From NCBI GenBank assembly GCA_949358305.1, contig CASHSZ010000014.1, forward strand, positions 1 to 35,765: a stretch of DNA of 35,765 nucleotides, given 5' to 3'. Within the stretch, counting starts at the first letter, position 1. Each line of letters begins with the position of its first letter. A model generated the notes under the pieces. That model made no database searches and was not told where the DNA came from. It was given only the letters and a program-made list of their open reading frames with translations. The DNA comes from Strigamia acuminata. Lineage: Eukaryota; Arthropoda; Chilopoda; Geophilomorpha; Linotaeniidae. Position numbers and translations under genes: made by a program. Below are positions 20,556-31,100 of this stretch, one piece after another.

Positions 20556-22158
20556 TGCAGAAGGACGGTTCCACTCCTTCCTGTACCACAAGTGCAACCT
20601 GGTTTTTGTTAACGCTCATTGTCAGGTTGCTGATGACCAAAGCAGCTTCCTTTTGCGTTTCCAAATCACCCTGCAAACATTTGAAACATGTTAATTGCAC
20701 CGCGAATTATAATCATCACCACCTCACCCTTCCTAAATGAGAAATTATTAAAGGAATCAGATTCGCATCAAAAACTGTCTGCACTTGTTGCTGATTTCCC
20801 GCAGTAATATTGGACAAAAACCTCACAGACTCCTAGAGAACAATAAAAGTCAATTTTTTTTTAAATTAAATTCATTTCAAGTGTTCACCTTCTTGATCCC
20901 ATCCGCCGAATGTGTGAGTAGGGCTGGAAAATGAGAAAGTGCGTTACAATCTAAAACAACTTGGGTCTGTTCGTCACTGCCAGTTACAATATTTCCTACG
21001 ACCTGAAGTGCTGCTGTCTGATGAAATAAAACGTTGAAAATGTTTTTAAAAAAGTTTAACCAATTTCATATTGTTTTTTTTTTCAAAATACCTGTACTTT
21101 GACTTTTTTGTGACTTAGAAGTAGTACGAGGTCCTGAACGACTCCACAGTCTATGACCATTTGAATCTGCTCATTACCTCCATCGGTCAAATACGACAAA
21201 GCCCAAAGATTGTCTTCTAGAATCTGACAAAAAAAATAAAAATAGATCGTTAATTTCAAAAGGCGTTAATTTATTTACAGTTTGAAGCATAGTTACAGTA
21301 ACATCGGTATGATGAATTAGTACGCACAAGGCGGGAAGAATCTCCTTTATAGTTTGGGCAGGAAGACTCGGATCATTGTGGCGACACAAGTTCGATAAGA
21401 CCCACGCTACGTTGCGTAGAAATGAAGTGGGAATTTCGGCATTTACGAAGGCTACTAATGGTTGAACTACACCCAAAGAAAGAACGTAGTCTCGTAACCC
21501 TGGTCCATCTCCAATAACGTTTGCTAGTGCCCAAACGGCTTGCTCGCAGACATTCTGGTGCGGAGAATGTAAAAGCTGTACGAATAGTGGCACCGCTCCT
21601 AAGACAGATTGAGAATTGGATTCAAAATCATTCAAAATGTGTTGGTAAAACACGTTTTATACTAGAAATACCTGCATTTACAACCGCTTGCGTCTGTTGC
21701 GACGTGCCAGATGCAATATTTGTCAATGCCCACGCAGCTTCGTATTGAAGGGATTTACTAAAATTGAAATTGAAATTAAATTTAACAAGCATGTTTCACT
21801 GCATTTTATTTTATTTGTTTTACTTTTTGTTGCTTTCTAAACTATGAACTAAAATCGGTAATATTCCGGATTGAATTGAATCGTCTATTGGAGGATTTCT
21901 ATCGCTGGATAACAGGTTTCTAAGAGCTTGCACAGCACGTAATTGTACGGCTGGTTCATCACTGCTCGCGTTTAAAACTATCGTCTCCAAACTGGGGTCA
22001 GTTTCGTCTTCGTCAGTCTCGTCTTCGTCAATCCAGTCTTCGTCTCCCTCTGTCGAGTCAATTTGCGCAGTTTCATCTTTGTCGGTGTCTGTTTCCGGCA
22101 TACTGCTTTGTTTCAATACACTTTTACTTGTTCTCAGCTCCACGGTCTCTTCATTCAT
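20395..22158 (-). pseudogene. Importin alpha-3-like copy 3, exons 1-7a
   Basis: Exons 22158-21824, 21757-21672, 21598-21297, 21223-21092, 21017-20889, 20832-20728, then exon 7 from 20670. Phases match copy 4 and the frame is open. Family homology runs through ARM repeats 1-8 ([31 protein letters not shown]) and stops after EPSFCSLL near 20555. The frame then runs through filler DNA to a stop at 20395, giving about 454 residues with a foreign ~45-residue tail and no ARM9-10, so the region that binds the export factor CAS is missing. The N-terminus has the same degenerate IBB as copies 1 and 4, followed by a very acidic run ([15 protein letters not shown]). The CAG acceptor that precedes the ATG in copies 1 and 4 is mutated to CAT here. 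Expression is unknown. Confidence 0.78.
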
Positions 22159-22691
22159 AACGGAATAATGAAAATATATTACATACTATTACCATATTAC
22201 TAGGTATATTACTATTACTATTACATACTACGTTGTTACTTCTAAATTTGGGCTTAGTTCATTGGATTAAAAAGAAAATTAACGACGTCGTTTTACTGAA
22301 AATGTTTGCAAGCGATTGCCTAGGGATTATGTATTGTTAAGTTACTCCTCGATTCAAGATTGTTACGTAATGTTGATTTAGACCAATACCTAACTCTTTG
22401 ACATAACTCCTTTCTGACGATTATGAAAATGTGACTTGATTGAACACGATTAAATTATTTTATTTTCAAATTCACGATGCTATGAGGCGCATTAGACTAT
22501 ACTGACTGTTGGAATGGCTCCAGCTACAAAAACCAACTTATTATCAAAATTGAAACAAAAGGGAAATTAAAGTCTCTCAATAGTCAAAGTGACGTCAACG
22601 AGTTGGTCCGTTTGGTGCAATTCTGTAAATTTACAGCTTGTCCTTTCTGCGTTACACGTTGCACTGCATACTGTAATGTAATTATCAGTGG
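22159..22691. other. Upstream region of importin copy 3
   Basis: Paralogous to 13422-13990 (copy 1 flank). Contains the CRE-like octamer at 22590 and a short ATTACTA-rich simple repeat near 22185-22230. No gene. Confidence 0.6.
22590..22597. promoter_or_regulatory. CRE-like TGACGTCA, copy 3
   Basis: Same octamer and context as 13891-13898, about 430 bp upstream of the copy 3 ATG. Confidence 0.4.
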
Positions 22692-22793
22692 CGTATCCAA
22701 ACTGAGGTCGTTAAAATCAGTTTCATCTTCGTCGGTCAGGTCTGCTTGCGCATTTTCGTCTCCGTCTGTCGAGTCAATTTGCGCAGTTTCATC
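22692..22793 (-). pseudogene. Importin exon-1 fragment
   Basis: About 34 codons matching the acidic linker of importin exon 1 ([19 protein letters not shown], then FNDLSLDT). It breaks off on both sides into unrelated sequence. A remnant of a further lost copy, lying between the copy 3 flank and the transporter exon. Confidence 0.75.
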
Positions 22794-22914
22794 TTGTCGG
22801 GGCACCTGGTAAAGGGCTGAACGGGCCGAACGGCCCGGTATACCGAGCCAAGCGTCGACAATGGCCGTCGTTTGAAACCCGATGAACCGAGCTCAGAACA
22901 CCGTAAGTTACTCT

Positions 22915-23234
22915 TTATTTAAAAATGTAACAATAACTTTCACCGCACATCCAAATTTGTGCCAAATCACAACCAACCACGTCGTAATTGACGATTGTCA
23001 CTTGAACTTTGTGGTCGTCTTGGAACAACTCTAGTCTGTTTTTGGAAAACCACCAGCACAACGTGTCCCAAAATGCAGACACGCCAATCAAAGCAGCGGG
23101 AATGAAGTGCAGCACTGCACGAAGTGAATCCATGTTGTACTCATTACAAGCACCGGCGCGGCCACATTGTTTACCCCAAATATCGCAAGTGTCATCAACG
23201 AGAGCAGATAAAACGATTGGACACGGGATGAAGT
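22915..23234 (-). pseudogene. Last exon of an Oatp/SLCO-like transporter
   Basis: Organic-anion transporters are 12-TM plasma-membrane carriers. A CAG acceptor precedes 23234 and the frame is open for 106 codons to TAA 22917-22915. It begins FIPCPIVLSALVDDTCDIWG, then KQCGRAGACNEYN, the conserved C-terminal SLCO block (GxIPxPIxxGALID-xTCxxW-CGxxGxC-Y), followed by one hydrophobic segment (LHFIPAALIGVSAFWDTLCWW, the last membrane helix) and a cytosolic tail. The preceding exons are absent: on its 5' side there is only minisatellite DNA and then importin copy 4. It is therefore an orphan exon carried in the duplication block. It could still be spliced onto another transcript. Confidence 0.7.
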
Positions 23235-23314
23235 CTGTGAAGAAACAGAAAAACGTGAGATTTTATAATTATTTTATTATACCGGTACTGAATATTGTTA
23301 ATGAATTTTCCTAA

Positions 23315-23515
23315 AGTGACACAGGAACTTTTATAATTTTTACAGGAATTTTTATATTTTTTACATGAACTTTTAGAATTTTTACATAAACTTTTAGAAT
23401 TTTTGCAGGAATTTTTACAATTTTTACAGGAATTTTTACAATTTTTACAATTTTTACAATTTTTACAATTTTTACAATTATTACAATTTTTACAATTTTT
23501 ACAGAAATTTTTCTT
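23315..23515. repeat. AT-rich 21-bp-type minisatellite
   Basis: Repeats of AATTTTTACA / GGAATTTTTACA words with 9-, 12- and 21-bp periods. Minus-strand frames give Cys-Lys-Asn or Val-Lys-Ile repeats purely because the period is a multiple of 3. The same repeat lies next to the other transporter-exon copies at 33418 and 35216. Confidence 0.9.
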
Positions 23516-23611
23516 TTCAATAGAAAAATGTATTTTCTCGCAGTATTGTTCACGGTTGTTTATAAAAAAAACTTTAAATTTTTTTAGCGTCATTACAAAA
23601 TGAGGCGCACA

Positions 23612-23665
23612 TCAGAATTTGAAACTGTCGGTTGGAATCCTTAAACTCGGATCAAACGGAAACCC
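23612..23665 (-). pseudogene. Importin copy 4 C-terminal tail beyond the stop
   Basis: After TAA 23668-23666 the frame continues 17 codons (GFPFDPSLRIPTDSFKF) to TGA, as in copy 2. Across the two tails the three base differences all change the amino acid and none shifts the frame. Confidence 0.65.
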
Positions 23666-25682
23666 TTAGTCAGCAGCATTCCAAATCAGAGCAGGATCCT
23701 CATCCGTCTACAGACGATTTGTAAAAAAAAAATACATCAATTTTATGGTTTCAAAATTTTAAAAATAGTTCTCACCTCTTCAGAGAAATATTGATCCATT
23801 ATCTCGTACGACAATCCAGATATTTCGTCGTCCTGATGATTCTGTAGTTCTTCTATTGTGTCCAAACCTGTTAAAAACGAAGTAATGTTAATCATTCAGT
23901 TGCTACTTTATAACTTCGCAACTTGCCGCCACAGTTTTCGATCGTGGTACAAATCGCTTTTAATTGGTGTTCAGCTCTCCGGAGAATATTCATAATTCCG
24001 TCCAAAACAACTTGAATCACATCATCGTCTTCACATTTCAGTAGACTGCAGAAGGGCCGTATCACTTCTTCCTCTACCAAATATGCAATCTGGTTTTGGT
24101 TGCCACTGGTCGTTAGGTAGAGGATGGCCCAAGCGGCTTCCTGTTGTGTTTGGACATTTCCCTGCCAACATTTCAAACACATTAATTACATCGCTAATGG
24201 AAATCACTGTCTCTCTCACTTTTCCTAAATGATGAATTATTAAAGGAATCAGATTCGCATTAATAACTGCCTGCACTTGTTGCTGATTTCCCGAAGTAAT
24301 ATTCGACAAAAACCGCAGAGATTCCTACCAAAATCAACAAAAATATATTTATTCATTGATTGTATTCCATTTAATTGTTCACCTTATTGATTTTCAAACT
24401 CTGATGCGTGAGCAGGGTTGGAAAATGAGACAGCGCGCTACAATTTAAAACAACTTGCGTCTGTTCGTCACTACCCGTCACAATGTTTTCTAATGCCCGA
24501 AGTGCCGCTTTCTAATGGAATAAAAAGTTACAAAGGTTTAGCGAAGTTTAACCAATTTTTCGTTTTAAAAAAAAGCTACCAATACCTTTACTTTGACGTT
24601 TTCATGACTTAGGAGTGGTACAAGGTGTTTAACGACACCGCAGTCTATGACCATTTGAATACGCTTATTACCTTCATCGGTCAAATATGACAAAGCCGAA
24701 ACAGTGTCTACTAGAATCTGAGAATAAAAATAAAATAAAATAAAAAGAAACAAATAAATACATCGTTAATTTTAGTTACATTAACATCGGTATGACGAAT
24801 TAGTACGCACAAGGCCGGAAGAATCTCGTTTATAGTTTTGGCAGGAGGAGGAGGGCTCGGATATTTGTGGCGACACAAGTTCGATATGACACACGTTACG
24901 TTGCGTAGAAATGAAATGGGAATTTCGGAATGTACGAAGGCTACTAACGGTTGAACTACATCCAAAGAAAGATCATAGTTTCGTAACTCGGGTCCATCTC
25001 CAGTTATGTTTGCTAGTGCGCAAACAGCTTGCTCGCTAACATTCTGGTGCGGAGAATATAAAAGTTGTAAGAATAGTGGCACCGCTCCTAAGACAGATTG
25101 AGAATTGGATTCAAAATCATTCAAAATGTGTTGGTAAAACACGTTTTATACTAGAAATACCGGTACCTGCATTTACGACCACTTGAGTCTGTTGCGACGC
25201 GCCACCTGCAATATTTGTCAATGCCCACGTAGGATCGAATTGAATTTGAAGGGATCCACTAGAATTGAAATTAAATTTAACGAGCATGTTTCATTAGATT
25301 TTATTTTATTTTACTTGTTTTACTTTTCGTTGCATTCTAAACTATTAATTAAAATCGGGAGTATTCCGGATTGAATCGAATCGTCTATTTCTTGTAGAGG
25401 AGGTTTTCTACCACTCCATAAAAGCTTTTTAAGATCTTGCACAGCACGCAATTGCACGGCTGGTTCATCACTGCTCGCGTTTAAAACTTTCTTCTTCAAA
25501 CTGGGGTCGTTAAAACCTTTGTGAGTTTCGTCTTCGTCAGTTTCGTCTTCGTCGATCCAGTCTTCGTCTCCGTCTGTCGTGTCAATTTGCGCAGTTTCAT
25601 CTTTGTCGGTGTCTGTTTCCGGCACATTGCTTTGTTTCAATACACTTTTACTTTTTCTCAGGTCCACGGTCTCTTCATTCAT
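23666..25682 (-). CDS. Importin alpha-3-like copy 4, complete
   Basis: The only full copy. Exons: 25682-25324, 25258-25167, 25087-24780, 24717-24586, 24511-24383, 24324-24220, 24161-23927, 23867-23776 and 23707-23666, giving 497 codons, against about 521 residues in human KPNA4. Ten ARM repeats are recognisable, ending in [13 protein letters not shown] and IMDQYF. Intron 7 has a GC donor. The protein departs from a working adaptor in three ways. The IBB domain is a degenerate half ([16 protein letters not shown]) followed by an acidic stretch. Pocket residues are lost: ARM3 [12 protein letters not shown]4 CVISNLC and ARM5 SALSYL lack the Trp, ARM7 has Arg, and ARM8 has Tyr for Asn. The C-terminus stops 17 codons early. 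Small in-frame insertions (LQE in exon 1, PP in exon 3) add to the divergence. It is either a neofunctionalised relative or a pseudogene without stops yet. An upstream exon is possible (CAG acceptor before the ATG). Confidence 0.85.
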
Positions 25683-26090
25683 AACTGAATACTGAAAATA
25701 TATTACATACACTGGAATCTTCTGTCTTCTGTCATTCAGATATTGTGGTCTTTTAAATTTTGGCTTAGTTCATTGGAGCTTAACTCCTGGATTCAAAAGA
25801 AAATAAAAGACATCTTTTTACTGAAAACGTTTGTAAGCGATTCCCTAGTATTGGATTGCTAGGGATTATGTATTGTTAAGTTATTCCTCGATTCAAGATT
25901 GTTACGTAATGTTGTATTAGACCAATACCTAACTCAAAATGTGACATGATTAAATTATTTTATTTTCAAATTCACGATGCAATGAGGCGCATTAGAGTAT
26001 ACCGACTGTTGGAATGGCTCCAGCTATAAAAACCAACTTGTAAGCAAAATTCAAACAAAAGGGAAATTAAAGTCTCTCAAAAGTCAAAGT
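25683..26090. other. Upstream region of importin copy 4
   Basis: Paralogous to the copy 1 and copy 3 flanks. The homology is interrupted at 26090 by copia element 2 and continues at 33003. Confidence 0.7.
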
Positions 26091-26556
26091 TGTTAGGTTG
26101 ACGTTTTCCTGTTTGTCCTCGCATCCGCGTAGATTATCGGATTGCATATTGTGGATAAATGCAATCAGTGTGTTGCCATGTTGATGTCCCGTATCGCAGT
26201 CGGTTGATTCTGATTTTTAATCCCAATGCTGGTTTTGTACCGCAACCGACTCCTATTACGTGACAACACACACAACCTGTCATCTGCTCAAATGAGCACT
26301 TATTGTTTATGTTGTTCTGTTTGTTTTATCCATTAGTTTTGTCTTTCTGTAAAGAACAAGTCAGTGTATTGAAACAATGATTTGTTCTATGATTTCATTG
26401 TGTTTGAGATCGAGGGCGATTAGCCTCAAACCGGGTTTTTATGTAAGATACATACTTTTGTAATAAAAGATGGCGGACGCGTGTCCGATTTATCCGCCCA
26501 GCCAAAATGATGTTTCCGAGTTATTTCGACAGCGCACAGGCCATTGCAACTCTTCA
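26091..26556 (+). repeat. Copia element 2, 5' LTR
   Basis: TGTTAGGTTG...ACTCTTCA, 466 bp. Includes an AATAAA near 26462 for polyadenylation. The long CG-containing segment near its 3' end (GATGGCGGACGCGTGTCCG) is probably R/U5. Confidence 0.95.
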
Positions 26557-26559
26557 AAG

Positions 26560-26575
26560 TGGTAGCAGAAGGTAA
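26560..26575 (+). other. Primer-binding site, tRNA-iMet type
   Basis: TGGTAGCAGAAGG, three bases after the LTR. It shares the first 10-11 bases with the element 1 site, so both elements appear to prime from initiator tRNA-Met. Confidence 0.7.
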
Positions 26576-27671
26576 AAACGATCTGGCAACGACGTTTTTG
26601 GAGAAGAAACGGCCATTTTGCGACTACGAGAAGTCGCCGAGTGTGCGCCCGCCCAGCTCGTCGTAAAAACGAGTTTTCGGTGCGGATTTCTACGTGGAAT
26701 CGTCGCCACAACGTGTGCGGAGGATTCCTCGCCATCAGCGGAACATTTGGATACGTTTTCGTCACGAAAATCGGTATTTTTCGTCGTTTCGACGTCGTGG
26801 AAATAAACGACGGTCGAAATTTGTGTTTTGTGTATTCTACGAGTGGCTGCAAGTGCCAGCGCTTCGTGGGATTTTTCAGCAGTGTTGTGTGGTCAATTAC
26901 ACCCACAACAGGATCTTTTTCGACGGTAGGAACATTTATTGTCGATTTCCGTGCGAAATAAGCACGTTTGGACGTCGTCATCGAAGATTTTCGCGACGGC
27001 GGCCATTTTCTTTTTGGATAAATCGTCGCGACCGACGATTTTTGCAACACGCAGAGAAGTCTGCGGTCACCGAGAAGTCCTGCACACGTTAAGCGTGTGT
27101 GCAGGCGTTATTTTCCGTGTTTCGAACCCCGGAGTCCGTCTCACGAAGGCGCGGACGAGCGCGACGTTGATTTTCCCGCGATCGCACGGAAGTGTGCACG
27201 CGGACGGCACGACAGCCCATTTTCCGTGCGTACGACGACGTGGGAGCAACGTTTCGTCCTCGAAGGACGTTATTGCGACGCTTTGCACCCGCAATTCGCC
27301 GCAACTTTACCAGCTTCACATCAAAAAGTGTAATATAATTTACTGTCGTGAAACTCTGTTAGTTTTAAGGTTTTGTTGTGGTCCCCTGTTAGAATCGGTG
27401 CTACCCTACGTCCAGTCGGGCACGTAGCACTGTATTCTTGGCTAGGCTTATCCACGGCCACCCAACCATCCCGCGGGCCCCAGGAGGCGCGAACGGAAGA
27501 GTTGGGGGATTGCTAGTCAAGGTTTTTCAATCTCACTTATTGAGATTCCCCGGGTTGTGTGCATTATTCGCCTTCACTTTTGGGGGAATTCTGCATCCGT
27601 GCGACGAATTTACGTGGTTTGTGTGACTTGTGCTTCGGTTCTTCACTAAATTTCGTCGCAAATTTCCCGAA
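26576..27671 (+). other. Copia element 2 leader
   Basis: About 1.1 kb between the primer site and the gag ATG, GC-richer than its surroundings and rich in TCG/CGA words. Overlapping open frames of 75-186 codons exist on both strands with no recognisable domain, so I treat the segment as untranslated leader. It is long for a copia element. Confidence 0.55.
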
Positions 27672-28139
27672 ATGGCGTCCTACGACCGCCATGATGATTA
27701 CAAGGACGTGAAAAAGTTGGACGGAACCAACTATCCGACCTGGAGCGTACAGGTACAGCTCCTCCTCCAATCGTACGGTGTTTGGGGCCACGTGACCGGC
27801 AAGACAAAAGAGCCGCCGGCCGGATCACCGTTTCGAGAGACAAGGGATTTTGAGAAAGGCGAAGAAAGGGCCCGCTCCACCATTTGTTTGGCTTGCGGCG
27901 AGGCCCAACAGGTCGTGGCGGTTGCCCAGGCCACTGCTAAAGAAGTGTGGGAGGCACTGAAAGCTGCCTACCAGCCCACGACCCGGGCACGTAAAGCCCG
28001 TCTTCGCAGGGAATTTTTAGACATGCGGTTGCATGAAAACGAAGAGATGTTTGTTTTCACCGCACGTGTTGATCGGAAAGTAGTACAGCTTGCAGATGTC
28101 AAGATTCAAATTTCTGATGAGTTTCACGCCTTTCAATAA
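27672..28139 (+). CDS. Copia element 2 gag, ended by an in-frame stop
   Basis: ATG 27672 (MASYDRHDDYKDVKKLDG). LDGTNYPTWSVQVQLLL is the copia-type gag N-terminus, and VWEALKAAYQP and RREFLDMRLHE fit the capsid (UBN2-like). The frame is closed by TAA at 28137-28139 and carries on in the same frame with recognisable gag (LDLLPPQYEPVKQTV) and the rest of the polyprotein. The stop is therefore either one disabling substitution or a programmed readthrough site; the sequence alone does not decide. Confidence 0.85.
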   Translation: MASYDRHDDYKDVKKLDGTNYPTWSVQVQLLLQSYGVWGHVTGKTKEPPAGSPFRETRDFEKGEERARSTICLACGEAQQVVAVAQATAKEVWEALKAAYQPTTRARKARLRREFLDMRLHENEEMFVFTARVDRKVVQLADVKIQISDEFHAFQ

Positions 28140-31100
28140 CTTGACCTACTGCCACCCCAATACGAACCGGTCAAGCAGACGGTTTATCACTGGGGTGACA
28201 CAGAGTTCACGGCAGCAGCGGTCAAGGAACGCCTGGTAGGCGAATACAACCGCCTACATGTAACAACCGACGAGTTTGGCGTGCCTTCCAAGGCGCCATT
28301 GGAGAACACTGGTGCCTTCTTTAACCAAGGCGGAAGACAACGCGGACGTGGTGGAAATGCACCCGGCGGCACACGCATCTGTTTTACTTGCGGTGGGACG
28401 GGCCACTTCGCCCGTGAATGCCCTACTCCGCCGAAACAGCAATTCCAACCGAAAGGCAACCAAACTGGACAATTTAGAGGCAATCCACGGGGCAAGGGAC
28501 GTGGAAGGGGCCAGCAAAAGGCCGCTGTCACACAGGCTGACATATTCAGCGACTCTCCAGTCTCTTATTACTCCGCGGCAATTTGGCTTCAACAACAACC
28601 CCCTGTGCCGGCTTCCCACGTGTCTCACGCGAATTATGATTCGCAATGGTACGTCGACACAGGGGCGACGGACCATTTCTCCTTCAACAAAGACTGGTTC
28701 TCCGACTTCAAGCCATTAACTGGCCACGTGCAACAGGGAGAAGGAAAGTCGAGAATCGAAGGAATAGGAAATGTGACGTTGACATCGATTTATGGAACCC
28801 GCACCCGTGCAATTACATTGCATAATGTATTTTATGCACCCAACTTTAGGAAGAATTTGATTTCGTTGGGTCGCACGGATGAAGCTGGGGCAACGACCAT
28901 GATTAAAAATGGCAAAATGGTTATTTATAACGACAAAATTGATGACCCTTCCATCACTGCGGAACGCACGAGTGATCGGATGTATAAGGTCAATTGTCGT
29001 ATTTCTCCTGTGAACACTGCCGCATTACCTGCGCAACAGGCTGCGACAGTGTCTTCTAGTCCGCTTATAAAAGGCGATGAAGTTGTAAATTCGATACTAA
29101 CATACCCTAGTTTTAAGGACGCATTAACCCAAAATTCGAGTGAGTCAGGGAAACCTGCACAAGCGATAAAGGGGCAAGCGAGTGTTGCGAACAACGCGCC
29201 TGCGAATGTTACGACTAATGCGCAAGCGAATGTTTCGAATAAAATTAAGGCAAAGATTGCCAATGCCTCTAAGGAGGCAAGTTCAATTGTGCAGAACAAT
29301 GCAGACAAAGCAGAGAATGGGAACAATTCTACTGATGGGGTTAAAACTTTTGACAAGAAAGATAAGGCTCAAACGATGGACATTTGGCACTCCCGCCTAG
29401 GGCATTTAAATGCAAAGGGAATTGCGGGGTTAGAAAAGTCAACTGATGTTTTTGGGCTGAAACTCTCGAATAAGGAGTTGTCGACGTGTGACTTTTGCGC
29501 CAGGGCGAAGAGTACACGTGCTAGTTTTCCCCCAATAATTGGAATTACGACAAAAAGTATTTTGGAAATAGTGCACTTAGACGTGTGGGGCCCCGCGCCA
29601 GTTCAAACATTGGGTGGGGCGTACTATTATCTCATTCTCATTGATGATTTTTCCCGCTTTATGTGGATAATTATCATGAAACGGAAAAGTGACGTTTTAG
29701 GACATTTCAAGCGGTGGCTACTTGAAGTTGAGCGAACGACCTCTAAGAAGGTAAAGGCTATAAAAACTGATAATGGAGGGGAGTTCATATCTAGACAATG
29801 GGACGATTATGTGGCGACAATTGGGCTTAAGTGTATGAGGACTAATGCATACAGCCCAGAAATGAATTCGGTCGCCGAACGGACGAACCGTACCATTCTT
29901 AATGGTACTCGGGCACTTCTTTTTGAGAATAAATTTCCCGCCACTTTATGGGCAGAGCTTGCCGTTTCAGTTGTATATCTGAAAAACCGTTTTCCACATA
30001 CGGGAATTGGTGGGAAAACACCTTATTCTGTGTTTTATAATAAGAAATTGTCCCTTCGCCATGTCAAGTGCATTGGCTCATTGACTTATGTCCATATCCC
30101 ATCTCAGACTCGGGGTGGGAAATTACAAGACAGGGCATGGGCTGGGGCATTAATTGGATACGCCGCTTCTACACGCGGCTATAGAATTTGGGATCCGAAT
30201 AAAAATCAGGTGTTTTTGTCTAAACACGTCAAAATTTTTGAAAACAATTTCTGGTTTGAATTAGGGACGGTTACGTCGCCTGAATTGGAGAATGACTTTG
30301 ATACTTCGAGTTCGGACTCGTTCAATGGGTCATTTTCTGACGACGACAGTGTTGTCGGTGACCCAATTCCGGCGGAAACCCCGGAACCCCCTCCTGCGAT
30401 ACAGGAGGTTCCACAACCTGCTCCGCAGCAGAAAGTGAAACCCGCATTGCCCACGACCCCAAAGCCTACTCTGAGACCTGAATTGAGGCCAGTCGCTAAA
30501 CAGGCAGCTCAGCAACCCCCACTCATGCCCGTTGAGGGGAACCCCATTCTTGGGGACGGGGATACAGGGGATGAGCCTGTTGAAGAAATTGGTGGGGCGA
30601 AGGGGGATGATGGGAATTACTTCAACATCTATCCTGACAATGATGGGGAACCTGAAATTCCTCCTGGGATTCAAACACGGCGTGGATCACGATCAAGGAA
30701 AAAGCAAGGGAACGTGATGTTACATCCGGAACTACTGCCGTTAAACATGGCGGAATGGGAACGACGCGCATCCGTCCGTAAAGACGGAGCGACGGCGGGA
30801 CAAATAGATGTTGTTTACATCACGCCCTTAAAGGATAAGATAAGAAGTCGAGTTGATATCGCACGGTGGTGCGATGAAGAAGGGTACGCATATGATGCGA
30901 CCTTATTTGACTTTAAGACATTAGAGGGGGACGGTGAACCGTTAGGGTTTGCAGGTTTCTGTGCCGTCGAGCCAGAAACCTACGAAGAAGCCATGTACCA
31001 CATCAAGCGTCCTGATTGGATAAAAGCCATGAGAGAGGAGATTGATGTGTTCGATGAAAGAACGGTTTACAAGGAAGTTGACAAAACAACTTTAGACGAG

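Noticed and set aside
26490-27427. Overlapping ORFs of 106-186 codons in the leader of copia element 2
   Set aside because: They lie on both strands, have no recognisable domain and fall between the primer-binding site and the gag ATG. Treated as leader.
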